Below are positions 30,501 through 44,500 of a stretch of DNA of 64,000 nt, one piece after another. Made by a program: the position numbers and the translations under genes. The stretch's first letter is position 1. Each line of letters opens with the position of its first letter. Under the pieces are notes generated by a model. It saw nothing but the letters and a program-made list of their open reading frames with translations. It was not told where the DNA came from and searched no databases. Source of the stretch: Niveispirillum fermenti (GTDB lineage: Bacteria; Pseudomonadota; Alphaproteobacteria; Azospirillales; Azospirillaceae); contig NZ_JBLTXA010000004.1 of assembly GCF_048066175.1 (NCBI RefSeq), positions 287,225 through 351,224 on the forward strand, in the 5' to 3' direction.

Positions 30501-32560
30501 GCGGGCCCGTCTCTCCCAGCACGGGCGGGTTGGGGGCGACGATCAGATCCAGCTCGGTGGTAGCGGTCAGCGGGGCGGCACTGTTGCCGGCCGCGTCGGT
30601 GAGGGTCAGTGTAACGGTCAGGATGCCATCATTCAGGCCGGCCAGGGACGGCAGGGTGATGGTGCCGTCGGCGGCCAGGGTGCCGGCGCCCGTCACGGGG
30701 GCACCGCCGGCGGCGGACGTGACGGTGTAGGTGTAGGTTGCCCCCGTCTCCCCGCCGGTGATGGTCAGGGTCGGCTGGTCAGCCGCCGTAATGCGTTGCA
30801 GCGGGATGGACAGGGCGCCCGTGGGCGGGGTCGTGTCCAGTACCGCCGTCGCAGTGACGGGCTGGCTGATATTCCCGGCTGCGTCCGTCTGCTGGATGGT
30901 CAGGGTCAGCGTACCGTCGGCCAGCCCCGCCAGGGAGCCGGGTACCAGGGTCTGGCTGGTCGCGGTCCAGATGCCCGAGCCGGTGATGGGCGTCCCGCCG
31001 CCAGACGAGGTGATGGTGTAGCTGTAGCTGTCACCGATGGTCAGGCCGGTCAGGCCCACAGTGGTGGTGCCGGCCTGCGCGCCGCCGATGAGGTTGGTGG
31101 AGAAGCTGGCGTTGCCGCCGGGCGGGGTCGTGTCCAGCAGCGTGGTGGCCGTGACCTCCATACCCTTGTTGCCGTCCGCATCGGTCAGGCTGAAGGTCAG
31201 GGTCAGGGTGCCGTCGGCCAGGGCCGCCAGGGTGCCGGGGCTGATGGTCATGCCGGCATCCGTGACGGTGCCGGTACCGGTGACGCTGCCACCGCCGCTG
31301 GAGGTGATGGTATAGCTGTAGGTGGCACCGACTTCCGCGCCGGTCAGGCCGATGGTCAGGCTGTCGCGGCCCGCGGCATTGACCAGCGGGCTGGACAGGC
31401 CGACGGCATAACCGGCGGGCGCCTGATCGTCGATGATGGTGATGGTGACATCGCCGGTCCGGCTGAGATCGGGGGTACCGCCATCATAGCCGGTGATGGT
31501 CAGCGTATAGCTGCCGGGGGGTACATTGCCGGTGGCGACCACCCGGCCGTCGGTGATCGTGAAATAGCCGTCATTGTTGCCGCTGTCGATGGTGTAGCGG
31601 AACGGGCCCGGCCCGTCCGGATCGACCATGGTCAGGGTGCCGATGGTGCCGCCGTTGCCGGCCTCGCTCTGCGTGATCTGGCCGCCCGTCAGGGAAAGGC
31701 TGGTGGGCGCGTCATTGACGGGGGTGATGGTGACCGTGGTCAGGCCGGTGGCCGACAAGGCGCCACCGGTGCCCTGCGCGCCGGTATTGCCGTCGTTGAA
31801 GCTGGTGACCAGGGTGACGCTGGCCGGGGGTGCGCTGGAGCCGTTGTCGTAGGTGACGGCGCGCAGCACCTCCTGAACATTGCTGGCCGTGGCATTGGCG
31901 TTGAAGGAAAGGCTGAGCACCCCGCCCTCGTTCAGCAGCACGGTGCCGATGGTGGTGGAGCCCAGCACAAGCGCCTGACCCGACACCATGGTCGCAAGGC
32001 TGCCACTGGCGGCGAACCGGTCATCGGCGTTGGCGCCGCCTGCACGCTGCACTGTCAGCGTGGTGCCGGCGAAGCTGCCGGAACCCAGGTCGGCATCACT
32101 GATGGTGGCCGTCATGTTGATCGTGACGGCGGTCCCCTTCTCCGTGAAGTCGATAATATTGGCATAATTGCCCAGGACGGGAGCATCGTTGACGGGCGTG
32201 ACGGTCAGGCTGAAGCTCTGGTTGCTCAGCGTGACGCCGTCCTTGTCCCCCAGGGTGAAGATGAAGCTGTCGCTGGCCTGTTCGGCGCCGTTCTGACGAT
32301 ACTTGACGCGCCCGGCATCGATATCGGCCTGGGTGAAGCTGTTCCCCAGCCCCAGCGCCTCGCCGTCATCGACAAGACCGTTGGCATTGCTGTCAACGAA
32401 CAGGGTGCCGTGCGCGGGGAGGGTTGTCAGCGTGTAGCTGAGCTGGGCGGCCGTCGAGCCGTCCGGATCGCTGGACGACAGCACGGCCGTACCGATCGTG
32501 ACGGTACCGTTCTCGGCAACCGTCGTGCCGGCATTGGTGTTCACGACGGGCGGGCGGTTG
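24505..32560 (-). other. C-terminal stalk of the adhesin (cadherin/Ig/VCBS/Calx-beta-like)
   Basis: About 2680 residues. Cadherin-like NTNAGTTVAENGTVTIG and AENG/DPDG motifs open the region, with a fifth linker-like module (SGSFAGTTLTVQRAGG). Three Ig-like modules share GDSYSYTITSSGGG. Two Calx-beta-like domains are marked GDETFTVSL and ADERFTLTL. A DYxDxNxNGxxDxGE-like segment (VFADANRNGILDAGE) resembles an SdrD B-type calcium loop. VCBS-like LANDTDPDAGD units and a putative-Ig GLPPGLAYDAATGTIRG module lie near the end. These are calcium-stabilised stalk folds in known adhesins. The final 270 residues are not recognised. Confidence 0.7.
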
Positions 32561-35500
32561 CCCATGATGGTGATATCGTTGCTGTCGCTGCCGCCGGCCA
32601 TGTTCAGCAGGAAATTGCCCGTCAGCAGCGCGTTGGTGACCAGCGTGGTGGAATTGTTCACCACGGGATCGGCATCACCATTCGCGATCAGGGCGATGAC
32701 ATTGGCCTGCAGGCCATAACCGCCCAGCGCTGTGACGGTCAGCGACGCATCGGCACCGATGGTCACCGTTCCGGCCACATCCACCTGGTCATAGTCGGCG
32801 CCGGCGGTATCCTTGCCCTTGTGTTCGAACAGGGCAGCTCCGTTCAGCGTCAGGTTGCCGCCGACGGTCAGCTTGCCGACCCCGTCATTGGTACCAGCGA
32901 CACCGGGCGCCAGCGTGGCGCCGTTGGCGATGGTCAGGTCGCCGGTGATGGTGCCGGTGCCGGCCAAGGTGGCGCCGCTGGACACGCTGGCGTTCCCGGC
33001 TACCGACCCGGTGATGGACAGGGTGCCGGCCGACACCGTGGTGTCACCCGCATAGCTGTTGCTGCCGGCCAGGGTCAGCGTGCCGGTGCCGGTCTTGGTC
33101 AGGTTGCCGCTGCCGGCGATGGTGCCGGACAGGGCAACGGTGTCGGCATTTTCGATGGTGCCGCCCTGATAGCCCAGCGTGATGCTGTTGCCGATGGTGG
33201 CGGTGCTGCCCGTCACGGCCAGCGTGCTGCCGGTCAGGGTCAGCTCGCCGCTGCCCAGGTTGGTTCCGTCGGTGATTGAAAGGGTGCCGGCCGACACCGT
33301 GGTGCCGCCCGTATAGCTGTTGGTGCCGGCCAGGGTCAGGTTGCCGCTGCCGGTCTTGGTCAGGTTGCCGCTGCCGGCGATGGTGCCGGACAGGGTAACG
33401 GCATTGGTATTGCTGACGGTACCGGTGCCGGCGCCCAGGATGATGGCATTGTCGATGGTGACGCCCGACCCCGTGATGGTCAGGCTGGCGCCATCCAGCG
33501 TCACGTCCCCGGCCAGCAGGTTTCCGTCACCCGCCACCGACAGGGTGCCGCCATCGATCATTGTGGCGCCGGTGCCGGTGTTGGTGCCCGACAGGGTCAG
33601 GGTGCCGGCGCCGGTCTTGGTCAGGTCGCCCGTGCCGGTGATGTTGCCCGACAGCGTGACGCTATCGGCATTGCTGATCCTGCCGCCATTGCTGCCCAGG
33701 GTGATGGCATTGTCGATGGTGACATTGCTGCCCGTCACCGTCAGGCTGCTGCCATCCAGCGTCAGTGTGCCGCCCACCATATTGGCCGCAGTAGCAATCG
33801 TCACCGTCCCTTCACTTGCGCTCAGCCCGCCGGTGGCAGTCTGTGTCCCCGCCAGGGTCAGCACACCCTCCGCGACCTTGCTCAACAAGCCGCTGCCTGA
33901 AATCACCCCCGACAGGGTGACGGCGGCGCTGTTGCTGATGGTGCTGTCGGAGGACAGGGTGATCGCGTTGTCGATGGTGGTGGCACCGGTGACGGCCAGC
34001 GTGCCGCCGCTCAGCGTCAGCGCGCCGCCGCCCAAGTTGCCATCGCCGGCGATCGACAATGTGCCGGCCGTCACCGACGTCGTGCCGGTATAGGTATTGC
34101 TGCCCGACAGGGTCAGATTGCCGGCGCCGGCCTTGGTCAGGTTGCCGCTGTCGGAGATGATGCCCGACAGTGTGAGGCTGGCGGCATTGCTGATGGTGCC
34201 GCCGCCGCTGCCCAGGGTGATGGCGTTGGCAAGCGTGCTGCTGTTGCCGGTAACGGCCAGCGTGCCGCCATTCAGCGTGATCTGCCCGCTGCCGATATTG
34301 CTTGCATCGGTGATGGAGAAGGTGCCGGTGTGCCCGGCGGTTGTCGCGATGCCACCGGTCCAGTTGCTGGCGGTGCCCGACAGCTTGACCGTCCCGTTCC
34401 AGGCGTTGGTCAGGGTATGGCCGTTGCCGCCATCGCTGATGCCGCCGGAGAATTCCAGCGTGATGTTGCCCGGATCGACCAGGGTATTGCCATCCAGCGT
34501 GACGGCACCGGTGAAGGTGATGTTGCTGGAGGCATAGGTGCCCATGATGGCGCCATACCCGTCACCGACGCCACTGACGACCACGTCGTTGGCGATGTCG
34601 ACCGCATAGTTGAAGATCAACTGCGCGCCATCGCTGATGGTGAGCGTGCCATACACATTGCCGTTGCCGGCATCGGGCCCGCCCAGCGTGGCGGTGCTGC
34701 TCTGGATGACGATACCGCCTTCGTTGATGTTGGTGTCGCCGGTATAGGTATTGGCCGCCGTCACGTGCAAACGGCCGCTGCCGGTCTTGGTCAGCGATCC
34801 GTCGCCGCTGATGACGCCATTGAACACGACGATGGACGTTTCTATCTCGATCGTGCTGTCGCTGGCCAGGATCACATTGTTGGTGATCGGCGCGGAGAAG
34901 CTCAGATTGCCGCCGCTCAGCAGCCGCAGGCTGCCGCCATCCAGCGTGATGGCGCCGGTGCCCAGATGCGATGTGCGGGAAATGCCAAGCGTGCCACCGG
35001 TGATGCTGGTGCCGCCGCCATAGGTGTTGGCGCCATCGCCGGCCGACAGGATCAGTTCACCCGACCCGGTCTTGGTCAGGGCGCCCGCGCCGGTGATGGC
35101 GCCCGACAGGGTGACGGTGTGGGTATTGCCGACGGTGCCGCCATTGCTGCCCAGGGTGATAGCATTGTCGATGGTGGCGTCGCTGCCCGTCACGGTCAGC
35201 GTGCCATTGTTCAGGGTCAGCGTGCCGCTGCCCAGATTGCCATCGCCCGCCACCGACAGGGTGCCGCCGGTGATGGTGGTCGCGCCGGTATAGCTGTTGG
35301 TGCCCGACAGGATCAGCGTGCCGCCGCTCTGCTTGGTCAGGCTGCCGCTGCCGGTGATGTTGCCGGACAGGGTCGTCGTCAGTGTGGCACTAAGCGCCGC
35401 CGAGCCGTTCAGGACGATGGCGTTGTCGATCGTGCCGCCATTGTTGACGATGGACCAGGTCGTCCCATCCTCCAGCGTGACCGCATCGGAACCCAGATTG

Positions 35501-38500
35501 GAATCCAGCCCCGCCGACAGGCTGCCGGCACTGATGGTCAGGGTGGTGAAGCCCTGGCTGTTGCCGCCCAGCGACAAGGTGCCGGCCCCGTCCTTGGTCA
35601 GGCCGAAGGCACCGCCGATATTGTTCGACAGCGACAGGGTGGTATCGGCATCCGCTGCCGAAACCGTCGCTGCCGCATCCAGGGTGATGGCCCCCGTGAT
35701 CGAGACGGTGCCGTTGCCCGACGCGACCAGCGCGCCGGCATTGTCCACCCCCGTGCCGCTCAGCGTCAGCGCCTCGGCGATGCTGATCCCGGCAGAAATC
35801 TGCAAGGTGGCGCCCGATGTGACGACCGTGCCGCCTGCGCTGGTGCCCAAAGCAGCGTCATTGCCCACCACCAGCGTGCCCTCCGACACCGTGGTGGTGC
35901 CGGAGTACGTGTTGGTGCCCGACAAGGTCAGCGTGCCTGCACCGGTCTTTACCAACGTGCCGCTGCCGATGGATTGGGAAAGTACACCAGAGAAGGTCGC
36001 CGAATTGTCTACCTGGATCGTTCCACCAGGGGCCGTGGCGGCCAGAATAACATTGTTAGTAATGGTGACGCCCGTGCCTGTGACCTGCAGGGTGGTGCCG
36101 GTGGCGATGGCAATATGGCCAGTGCCCAGATTAGCGCCACTTGTCACGCTGAGTGTACCGCCCTGGATCTGGGTGTTGCCAGTATAGGTATTGTTGCCTG
36201 ACAGGGTAAAGGTGCCGGTACCCGCCTTGGTCAGCCCGCCGCTGCCCCCGGCACCATCCTGGATCACGCCGGAGAAACTGTTGGAGGTATCACCGCCCAC
36301 CGTCAGCGTGCCGTCATTCAACGAGACAGTGCCCGCGCCCGACAATCCGCCCACGGTCTCGTTGTCCAGATACAGCAGCAGTTCGGCGCCCGCCGCCACC
36401 GTCACCGCGCTGGTATCGGCGATGGCAGCGCCGCCCTCAATCTGCAGCGTCCCAGCAGAAATCGTGGTTGTGCCAGTATAGGTATTGGCCCCGGTCAGGG
36501 TCAGGGTGCCCGTGCCCGTCTTGGTGATGCCGGCACCGGTGCCCGCGATCACGCCGGAGAAGACCGAATTGCTGTTGTCGCCGCCGACCGTCAGCTGGTA
36601 GGTCGGCGATTGGCTGGGATCCAACCCCAGATTGACCGTGCCCGCCCCCGCCAGGGACCCGATGGTTTCACCGCCGCCAGCGAGCGCCAGGATCGCCCCG
36701 GACGCCACCGTCACCGCGCTGGTGTCGCCGATCGACGCGCCGCCCGATACGGCCAGGGTGCCGGTCGAAACAGTGACCGCCCCGGTGTGGGTGTTGGTGC
36801 CCGACAGGGTCAGCACGCCCGCGCCCGATTTGGTCAGACCGCCGGTGCCGGAAACCACGCCGGACAGGGTCGCCTCATTGGCGTTGCTGATCGTGCCGCC
36901 ATTGCTGCCGATAGCAATGGCATTGTCGATGGTCACGCCGCTGCCGGTCAGGCTCAGCGTACCGCCATTCAGCGTCAGCGTGCCGCTGCCCAGATTGCCA
37001 TCGCCCGCCACCGACAGCGTGCCGCCGGTGATGGTGGTGGTGCCGGTATAGCTGTTGGTGCCCGACAGGATCAGCGTGCCGCCGCTCTGCTTGGTCAGGC
37101 TGCCACTGCCGGTGATGTTGCCGGACAGGGTCGTCGTCAGTGTGGCACTGAGCGCCGCCGAGCCGTTCAGGACGATGGCGTTGTCGATCGTGCCGCCATT
37201 GTTGACGATGGACCAGGTCGTCCCATCCTCCAGTGTGACCGCATCGGAGCCGAGATTGGCATCCAGCCCCGCCGACAGGCTGCCGGCGCTGATGGTCAGG
37301 GTGGTGAAGCCCTGGCTGTTGCCGCCCAGCGACAAGGTGCCGGCCCCGGCCTTGGTCAGGCCGAAGGCACCGCCGATATTGTTCGACAGCGACAGGGTGG
37401 TATCGGCATCCGCTGCCGAAACCGTCGCTGCCGCATCCAGGGTGATGGCCCCCGTGATCGAGACGGTGCCATTGCCCGACGCGACCAGCGCGCCGGCATT
37501 GTCCACCCCCGTGCCGCTCAGCGTCAGCGCCTCGGCGATGCTGATCCCGGCGGCGACCTGCAGGGTGGCGCCAGAGGATACGGTGGTGCCGCCGGCCGTG
37601 GTGCCCAGGGCCCCATCATCACCGGCCACCAGCGTACCCGCGGATACAGTGGTCGTTCCGGTATAGGTGTTGGTGCCGGACAAGGTGATGGTGCCGGCCC
37701 CGGTCTTGGTCAGATCTGCGGCACCCGTGATGGTGCTGCTGATGATGGCGGTGTCGGCGCTGCCATTGCTGAGGGTGAAGGCGCCTTCCATGGTGATGGT
37801 GCTGCCGCTGATGGTCAGCCCGTTGGCGCTGTCCAGATCCAGCGTATCACCCGCACCAACCGTCGCGCCGCTGCTCAGCGTCACGGTTGAATTGTCGGCC
37901 AGCTTGACCTTGATCGTATCTGCGCCGCCCTGTGCCACGCTGCGCGCCATGGCTTCGCGCAGCGAGAAGCCATCCGCCGCGTCGCCGTCGCCGTCGTCGC
38001 TGTCACTGTCCACATAGATGACATTGCTGGCGACTGTCACGTCGATGGTCGATGCGCCCCCATCGTTGCTATCGCGCAGCGTGAAGCGGATGATTGCATC
38101 GCCATAAGGGGTTTCGTTCGCATAGCCGATGGCGCGGGCCAGGGCTTGTACCCCTGCATCGGTCGCATTGTCGTTGAAGGTGAAGGTGAGCGTCCCGGTC
38201 ACCGTATCATAGGACCAGGAGGCGAAACCGGTCCCGCCATCGGACACGCTGCCGCTGGAATCCTGGCCCTGTGTGATGCTGCCGGTGAAGGTCAGGCCAT
38301 TGCCTGCCACAAAACTGAACAGGTCGTTCGGGCTGCCATCGGCTGTGCCGCCGGTGGTGACGCGCTGCAGGGTGAGGGTGCCGTCGTTCCAGTTGCCGTC
38401 ACTGCTGCTGATGGTGGTCGCCGACAGCAGGCCGTCATCGGCATCGTCCAGCGCGACGCTCCCGTCTCCGTTGAGCTCCACGACGGGACCTGGACTGTCG

Positions 38501-41500
38501 AAGAGGGTCACATCATTGCCGCTGCCGCCGGCATAACCGACCAAATAACGCTTTCCGTTGCTGGTCAGCACCTCACCTTCGGCGACGCCGTCCACCACGC
38601 CGCTGACGGTGCCGCTGCCCTGCTGGTCGATGACCACGAAGGTGTTGCTGCCGGAGGTCGAATGAGTGGTGTCGAAGCTGCTGTCGGCCCCCAGCGTCAC
38701 GCTGCCCGATTTGACCACCACCTGGTCATAGCCCGTGCCCGCCGTTGCCCCGGCCAGATCAAGCTTCAGCGTGCCGTTCAGGATCAGGTTGGCCCCGGTA
38801 TCCAGGGTCAGCGTTCCAGCGCCGTTATTGATACCATCCACCCCCGGCGCCAGCGTGCCGCCGCTGTCGATGGTGACAGAGGCTGCGAGGGTGCCGTTAC
38901 CCGACAGGGTGCCGCCGTTCTTGACGGTCAACCCGTTGGTGGCGCTCACGGTGGCGCCGCTGCCGACCTGCAGGGTGCCTGCGTCGACCGTAAGGGAGAT
39001 GAGGCTGGTATTACCGCCGTTCAGGATAAGCGTGCCGGTGCCCGACTTGCCCAGCGTGCTGTTGCTGCCGGCGATCCCCTGCATCAGTGTGACGACGACG
39101 CCAGTATCGGCTGTAATCGTGCCGTTGTTGACACCCAGAATGATCTCGTTGTCGATCGTGGTGCTGGATGTGACCGTCAGCGTCCCGTCATTCAGTGTCA
39201 GGCTGCCGTTGCCGAGGTTGCTGTCGCTGGCCACTGACAGGGTGCCGCCGCCCTTCACGTGGGTCGCGCCATCATGGCCGGTGCCGGACAGGGTCAAGGT
39301 ACCCGACCCTTCCATGATCAGGGTGCCAGTACCCTGGAGGCTGCCGGAGAAGGTGGTGGATGTGTTGTTGATGCCGATGGTGAGTTCGCTTGTTCCGAGC
39401 GAAACCGTGCCTGCGCCTGCCAGGGATGCCAGGGTCTCGTCCTGTGTCAGCGTCAATGTACCGGCGGCCCCCACGGTCACCGCGCTGTTGTCGCTGATCG
39501 CGCCGCCGGCGCGGTTCAGCGTGAGGCCGCCACCATTGACGGTGGTGGTGCCGGTATAGCTGTTGTTGCCGCTCAGCGTGAGAGTGCCGGTGCCGGTCTT
39601 GATCAGGCCGCTGCCGCCATTGCCCCCGCCGATCACCCCGCTGAATGTCGTAATGGTCGATTGATTGACCGTCAGCGTGACATTGTTGCCCAGCGACACG
39701 TCCGTACCGGCCGTGCCGTTACCCGAAAGGGCGCCGATGGTCTCGCTGCTGTTGACCTGCAGCACGCCGGAACCGGACAGGGTGACGGCGCTGTTGTCGC
39801 CGATGGCGGAGCCACCCGATGCGATCAGGGTGCCGGCTTCGATATCGATGGCGCCGCTATGCGTGTTGGTGCCCGACAGGGTCAAAGACCCCGCACCGGC
39901 CTTGGTCAGACTGCCGGTGCCGGAAATCACGCCCGACAGAGTGACGGCGTTGGCGTTGCTGACGGTGCCGCCGCCATTGCCCAGGGTGACGGCGTTGCTG
40001 ATGGTGGCATTGCTGCCCGTCACGGTCAGCGTGCCGTTGTTCAGCGTCAGCGTGCCGGAACCCAGATTGTCGCCGTCCACCACGCTGAGAACGCCCTTGG
40101 TGACAGAGACGGCGCTCATGCTGTTGGTGCCGGACAGGATGACCTTGCCAGTACCGTTCGAATTGATGGTCAGGCTGCCATTGCTGACGGCGCCGCCGAA
40201 GGTCAGGTCGACAGTGAGGCCGTTATCGACGGAACGGCTGGCATTGCCCAGATCGACCGAGCCGGACAGGGTGAGGGCGTAGGAACCCGCCAGGGTCATG
40301 TTGCCGCCCAGCACCACGGCGTTGGTCAGTGTGCGGGCGGCCAGACCGGCGCGGACCTTGCCGCCATTGATGGTCAGGGTGCCGGTGCCGGCGGCGCTGT
40401 CGGTATTGAACTGCAGAATGCCGCTGTCCAGCGTGGTGCCGCCGGTATGGGTGTTGCTGCCGGAAAGCGTCAGGGCCTTGCCGGCATTGGTGCTGGTCGC
40501 GGTCAGCTTGCCGCTGCCGCTGATGGTACCCGACAGGTTTGCGCTGCCCGATGACAGATCCACTGTACCACCGCCGGTGCCCAGCGAGATGGCCTTGGAA
40601 TAGCTGATGTCTGTCGTGCCGGCCAGCGTGCCGCCATCCAGGGTCAGGCCCGAGGTGGTCGAGATGGAGGACGCGCCGACCGCCAGCGTACCACCTGTGA
40701 TACTGAGCGCGCCGGTCAGCGTGTTGGTCGCCGACAGGGTGATGGTGCCCGCACCCGTCTTGGTCAGACTACCCGAGCCGGCAATGACGCTGCTGATCGT
40801 CGCCGTGTCGCTGGTTCCGTTCGAGAGGGTCAGCGTATTGCCCGCAACGATGGTCAGTGTGCTGCCCGCGATGGTCGCCCCGCTGGCGGCGTCGGCATCG
40901 ATGGTCAGGCTTTCGCCGAGCGACAGATTACCGGCCAGAGTCAGGGTGGTGCCGGCCAAGGAACCGGCGAGCACAATGGTCTGTGTGCCGGTTGTATCCG
41001 CGGCGGCAATCGCCACGGCTTCGCTGAAGCTGACACCGTCGGTCACGTCGATGGTGGCGGTGTCAGTGGCGTTTGTTACAAAGATCGTGTCGCTGGTGAC
41101 GGTCACATCGGCCGTGGACGATTCCCCGCGACCATCGCTGAGCGTGAAGCGAATGATTGTATCGCCGGTCGGCGTGTCGTTGCGATAGGTGACGCGACCC
41201 GTGATTTCCTGCACCAGGGCAGTCGTGGCATTGGCGTTGAAGGTGATGGTCAGCACGCCGTTGCTGTTGGTGTAGCTGCCAATTGTCTGGCTGTTGGACA
41301 CCAGATCGGTGCCGCTGGTGCTGATGCCGGACCCTTCCAGGTCGAAGCCGAAAACATCGCTGGTCAGCGCATTGTCCTTGCGCTGAATGGTGAGAGTGGC
41401 CGCGTCCCAGTTGCCGGCCAGATCATTTTCCACGTCACTGATGGTCACATCGTTGGACGCATCCAACCCGATGGTGCCCCCGACACCGGCCCAGGCGACG

Positions 41501-44500
41501 CTGTCACCCGCAAGGTTGGTAATCACCGGCGCATTGTTTGCCGGCGCTGTCAGGGTGAAATTATTCCCGGTACCGCCGGGCCCCGTGTAAGAGGCCGTCA
41601 GTACAGTGCCATTACCGCCTGCGGTAACAGTGCCGCCTTCGGCTACGCCGGTAAAGGTGCCGGTGATGGCATCGATGGTCGGCATGGCGTCATCATTGCT
41701 GATGATCACATATTGGTCCAGGCTGTCGGCAGCGTAAGAATGCGTGGCGGAAATCACCGCATTGGTCACCGATACCGTGCCATTGACCACCACCTGGTCA
41801 TAGCCCGTACCAGCCGTGGCGCCGGCGATGTCAACGGCCAGGGTGGCGCTGGTCTGTATCTCCAGATTGCCATTGATGGTCAGTGTGCCGACGCCATTAT
41901 TGGTGCCGGCGACACCCGGCGACAGGGTGGCGTTGCTGCCGATTGTCACCTGATTGGTTGAGTTGGCGGCAAAAATGGTGCCGGTGCCACCCAGCGTCGC
42001 ACCGCTCGACAAGGAAACGGCCGATGTGCCACCCAGCGAACCGGTGACCAGCAGGGTGCCGCCAGTGATATTTGTGTTGCCTGTATAGGTGTTGACCCCG
42101 CCGAGTGTCAGCGTGCCGGCGCTGACCTTGGTGAGGCTAAAGGCACCGCTGACGGCCCCGCTGAGGGTCAGGCTGGCATCCGAGGCCGCGCCGATCTGGC
42201 TGGCGGCGGACATGGTGACAGTGCCGCTGAGCGTGGCACTGCCGCTATCGACCCGCAATGCCCCGGTGTTGGAAATCCCGGTGCCGGCAATGGTGATATT
42301 TTCAGCCACCGTGACGCCATCGGCCAGGGCGAGGGCGCCACCGCTGCCTATGGTCGTGGTGCCGGTGGTGTTGCCCAGCGCATTATTGTGACCGGCGACC
42401 AGCGTACCGGCGTTAATGGTGATCCCGCCACCATGGTTGCTGTTGTCGCCGGTCAGGGTCAGCGTGCCCGTGTTCATCTTGACCAGTAGAAAATCACCAC
42501 TGATGACGCCGCTGAGCGTCAGGTTGGCGCTTGGTCCGGCTGCGATAATTGTATTGCCCGTCAGCGTGACAGTGCCGCTGACCGTTGCGGTGCCGCTGCC
42601 GATCAGTGCGCCGGTAGTGCTGATGCCGGTGCCGGTCAAAGTCAGGTTTTCCGCCAGGGTGACGCCATCGGCCACATTCAGCGTGGCGCCGCTGGTAACC
42701 GTGGTGCCGGCGCCGCTGCTGCCCAGCGCCGTGCTGTGGCCTGCCACCAATGTGCCGGCTGAAACACTGGTTTCCCCGGTATAGGTGTTGGCACCGGTCA
42801 GAGTCTGGGTGCCACCACCGGCCTTAATCAGTCCGCCCGAGCCGGAAATGACGCCCGAGAAGGTGCCGGAGCCACCACCCGAACCCAGGGCCAGTATGTA
42901 ACTGCCCAGCGTGACACTGCCAGCACCGCTCAACACACCGATGGTCTCGGTGGCATCCAACGCAAACGTGGCGCCGCTTTCCACGTTCACAGCGCCATTA
43001 TTGAAAAGGGCTTCCCCACCGCTGATGGCAAGCGTGCCGGCGGAAATGGTGGTGGCGCCGGTGTAGGTGTTGGTGCCCGACAGGGTGATCGTGCCGGCCC
43101 CGGTCTTGGTCAGCCCCAGATTGTTGCCGGCAATCACCGTGGAAATGATTGCCGTGTCGCCGGTGCCGTTGCTGATGCTCAGCGTGCCGCCCAGGGTCAG
43201 CGTGCTGCCGGCGATGGTCAGTCCATTGGCCCCGTCCAGGTCCAGCGTATCGTCCACGCCGCTGGTCACACCGCTGCCCAGCGTGATGGTGGAATTATCG
43301 GCGAGGACCACCTTGATCGTATCCGCCCCGGCTTGCGTCACACCGCGGGCCAGTGCTTCCCGCAGACTGAAGCCGTCGGCGGCATTGCCGGTTGCATCGT
43401 CGCTGCTGCTATCGACATAGATCAGGTTGCTGGTCACCGTCACATCGGCGGTGGCGCTATTGCCGGTTCCATTGTCGACGGTCACGCGCAGGGTGGCATC
43501 GCCATAGGGTGTGTCATTGGCATAGGTGATGCGCTGCACCACCTGCTGCACCAGCGCCGTGGTGGCGGCATTGGTGCCGGTGAACGTGACCGTCAGTACG
43601 CCGCCAGCATTGGTGACGGTGGCGAATTCCGTGTCACCATTGACAGTGCGCAGCTTGCCATCGGTCAGGATGAAATCGGCGCCCGTGGTGTCGAACGCGA
43701 ACACATCATTCACCGTTGCGTCCGCCGTGCCCCCGGTTACCCGCTGCACTGAAACGCTGGCGCCGGCCCAATCGCCGGCCCCGCCATTAAGCGCATCCAG
43801 CGTCGCTTCATTGACCATCGCAGCAGTGCCGCTATCCAGCCGCACCGGCGTACCCACCGTCAGCGCCACGCTGTCACCCGACAGGTCGGTCAGGGTGGGG
43901 GCGGTGCCCAGATAGGTCAGCACCACATCATTACCATCGCCGCCGGTATAGCTGATGCTGAACTGGCCCGCGTCGCCGGTGAAGGTTGCCCCTTCTGCCA
44001 GGCCGGCGAAGGTCCCGACAACCGCGTCATTGTCGGTTTTGTTGATGATCGTATAGGTCGTGCCGGCGGAAAGCGTCGGCGAACCGATGACGGACACATT
44101 CAGCGTTACGCCATCAATGACTGTAAAGCCTGCGGCTGTAATTTGGTCGAAATCCGTGCCCGGGACAGTATCGGAGCTGGCAATTTCAACATTGAAAGCT
44201 GAGCCGCTGGAAAAAATTACTGAACTGTTAGCCGTTATCAAGCCGGGGCTGTTGCCTGGTGACAATATGCCGTCACTATACACCGTGATGGCACCCGTGA
44301 TCTGGGCTGAGCCGCCCAGCGTTCCGCTGTTGACGATGATGCTGTATGCCTGAAAGCTTGCATCATTGATCAGCACGGTTCCGGCGTCAATTTGCAGGCT
44401 TTGGCTGATGTTGGAACCGCTGGTGGCCAGTGTAAGGGTGCCAGCGCCGATCTTGTTGAAGCCCCCACTCGTGGAGGAGATACTACCCGACAGCGTTGCT

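Larger units (their letters stand above)
32560..38500 (-). repeat. Adhesin mega-repeat 4
   Basis: About 1980 residues. The linker begins GPVVELNGDGSVAL and ends DGFSLREAMARS. A run of about 16 PATR units follows, and the cap has TAGADYDQVDVAG and MAGGSDSNDITIMG. It contains the near-identical internal duplication at 35211-35792 / 36969-37550. Boundaries are approximate. Confidence 0.75.

Noticed and set aside
22999..41190. Many long plus-strand open frames (up to 1145 codons) opposite the adhesin and TolC genes
   Set aside because: They are Gly/Ala/Pro/Arg-rich shadows created by the repetitive, GC-rich codon pattern of the minus-strand genes. They lack ribosome sites, known domains and coding-like composition.
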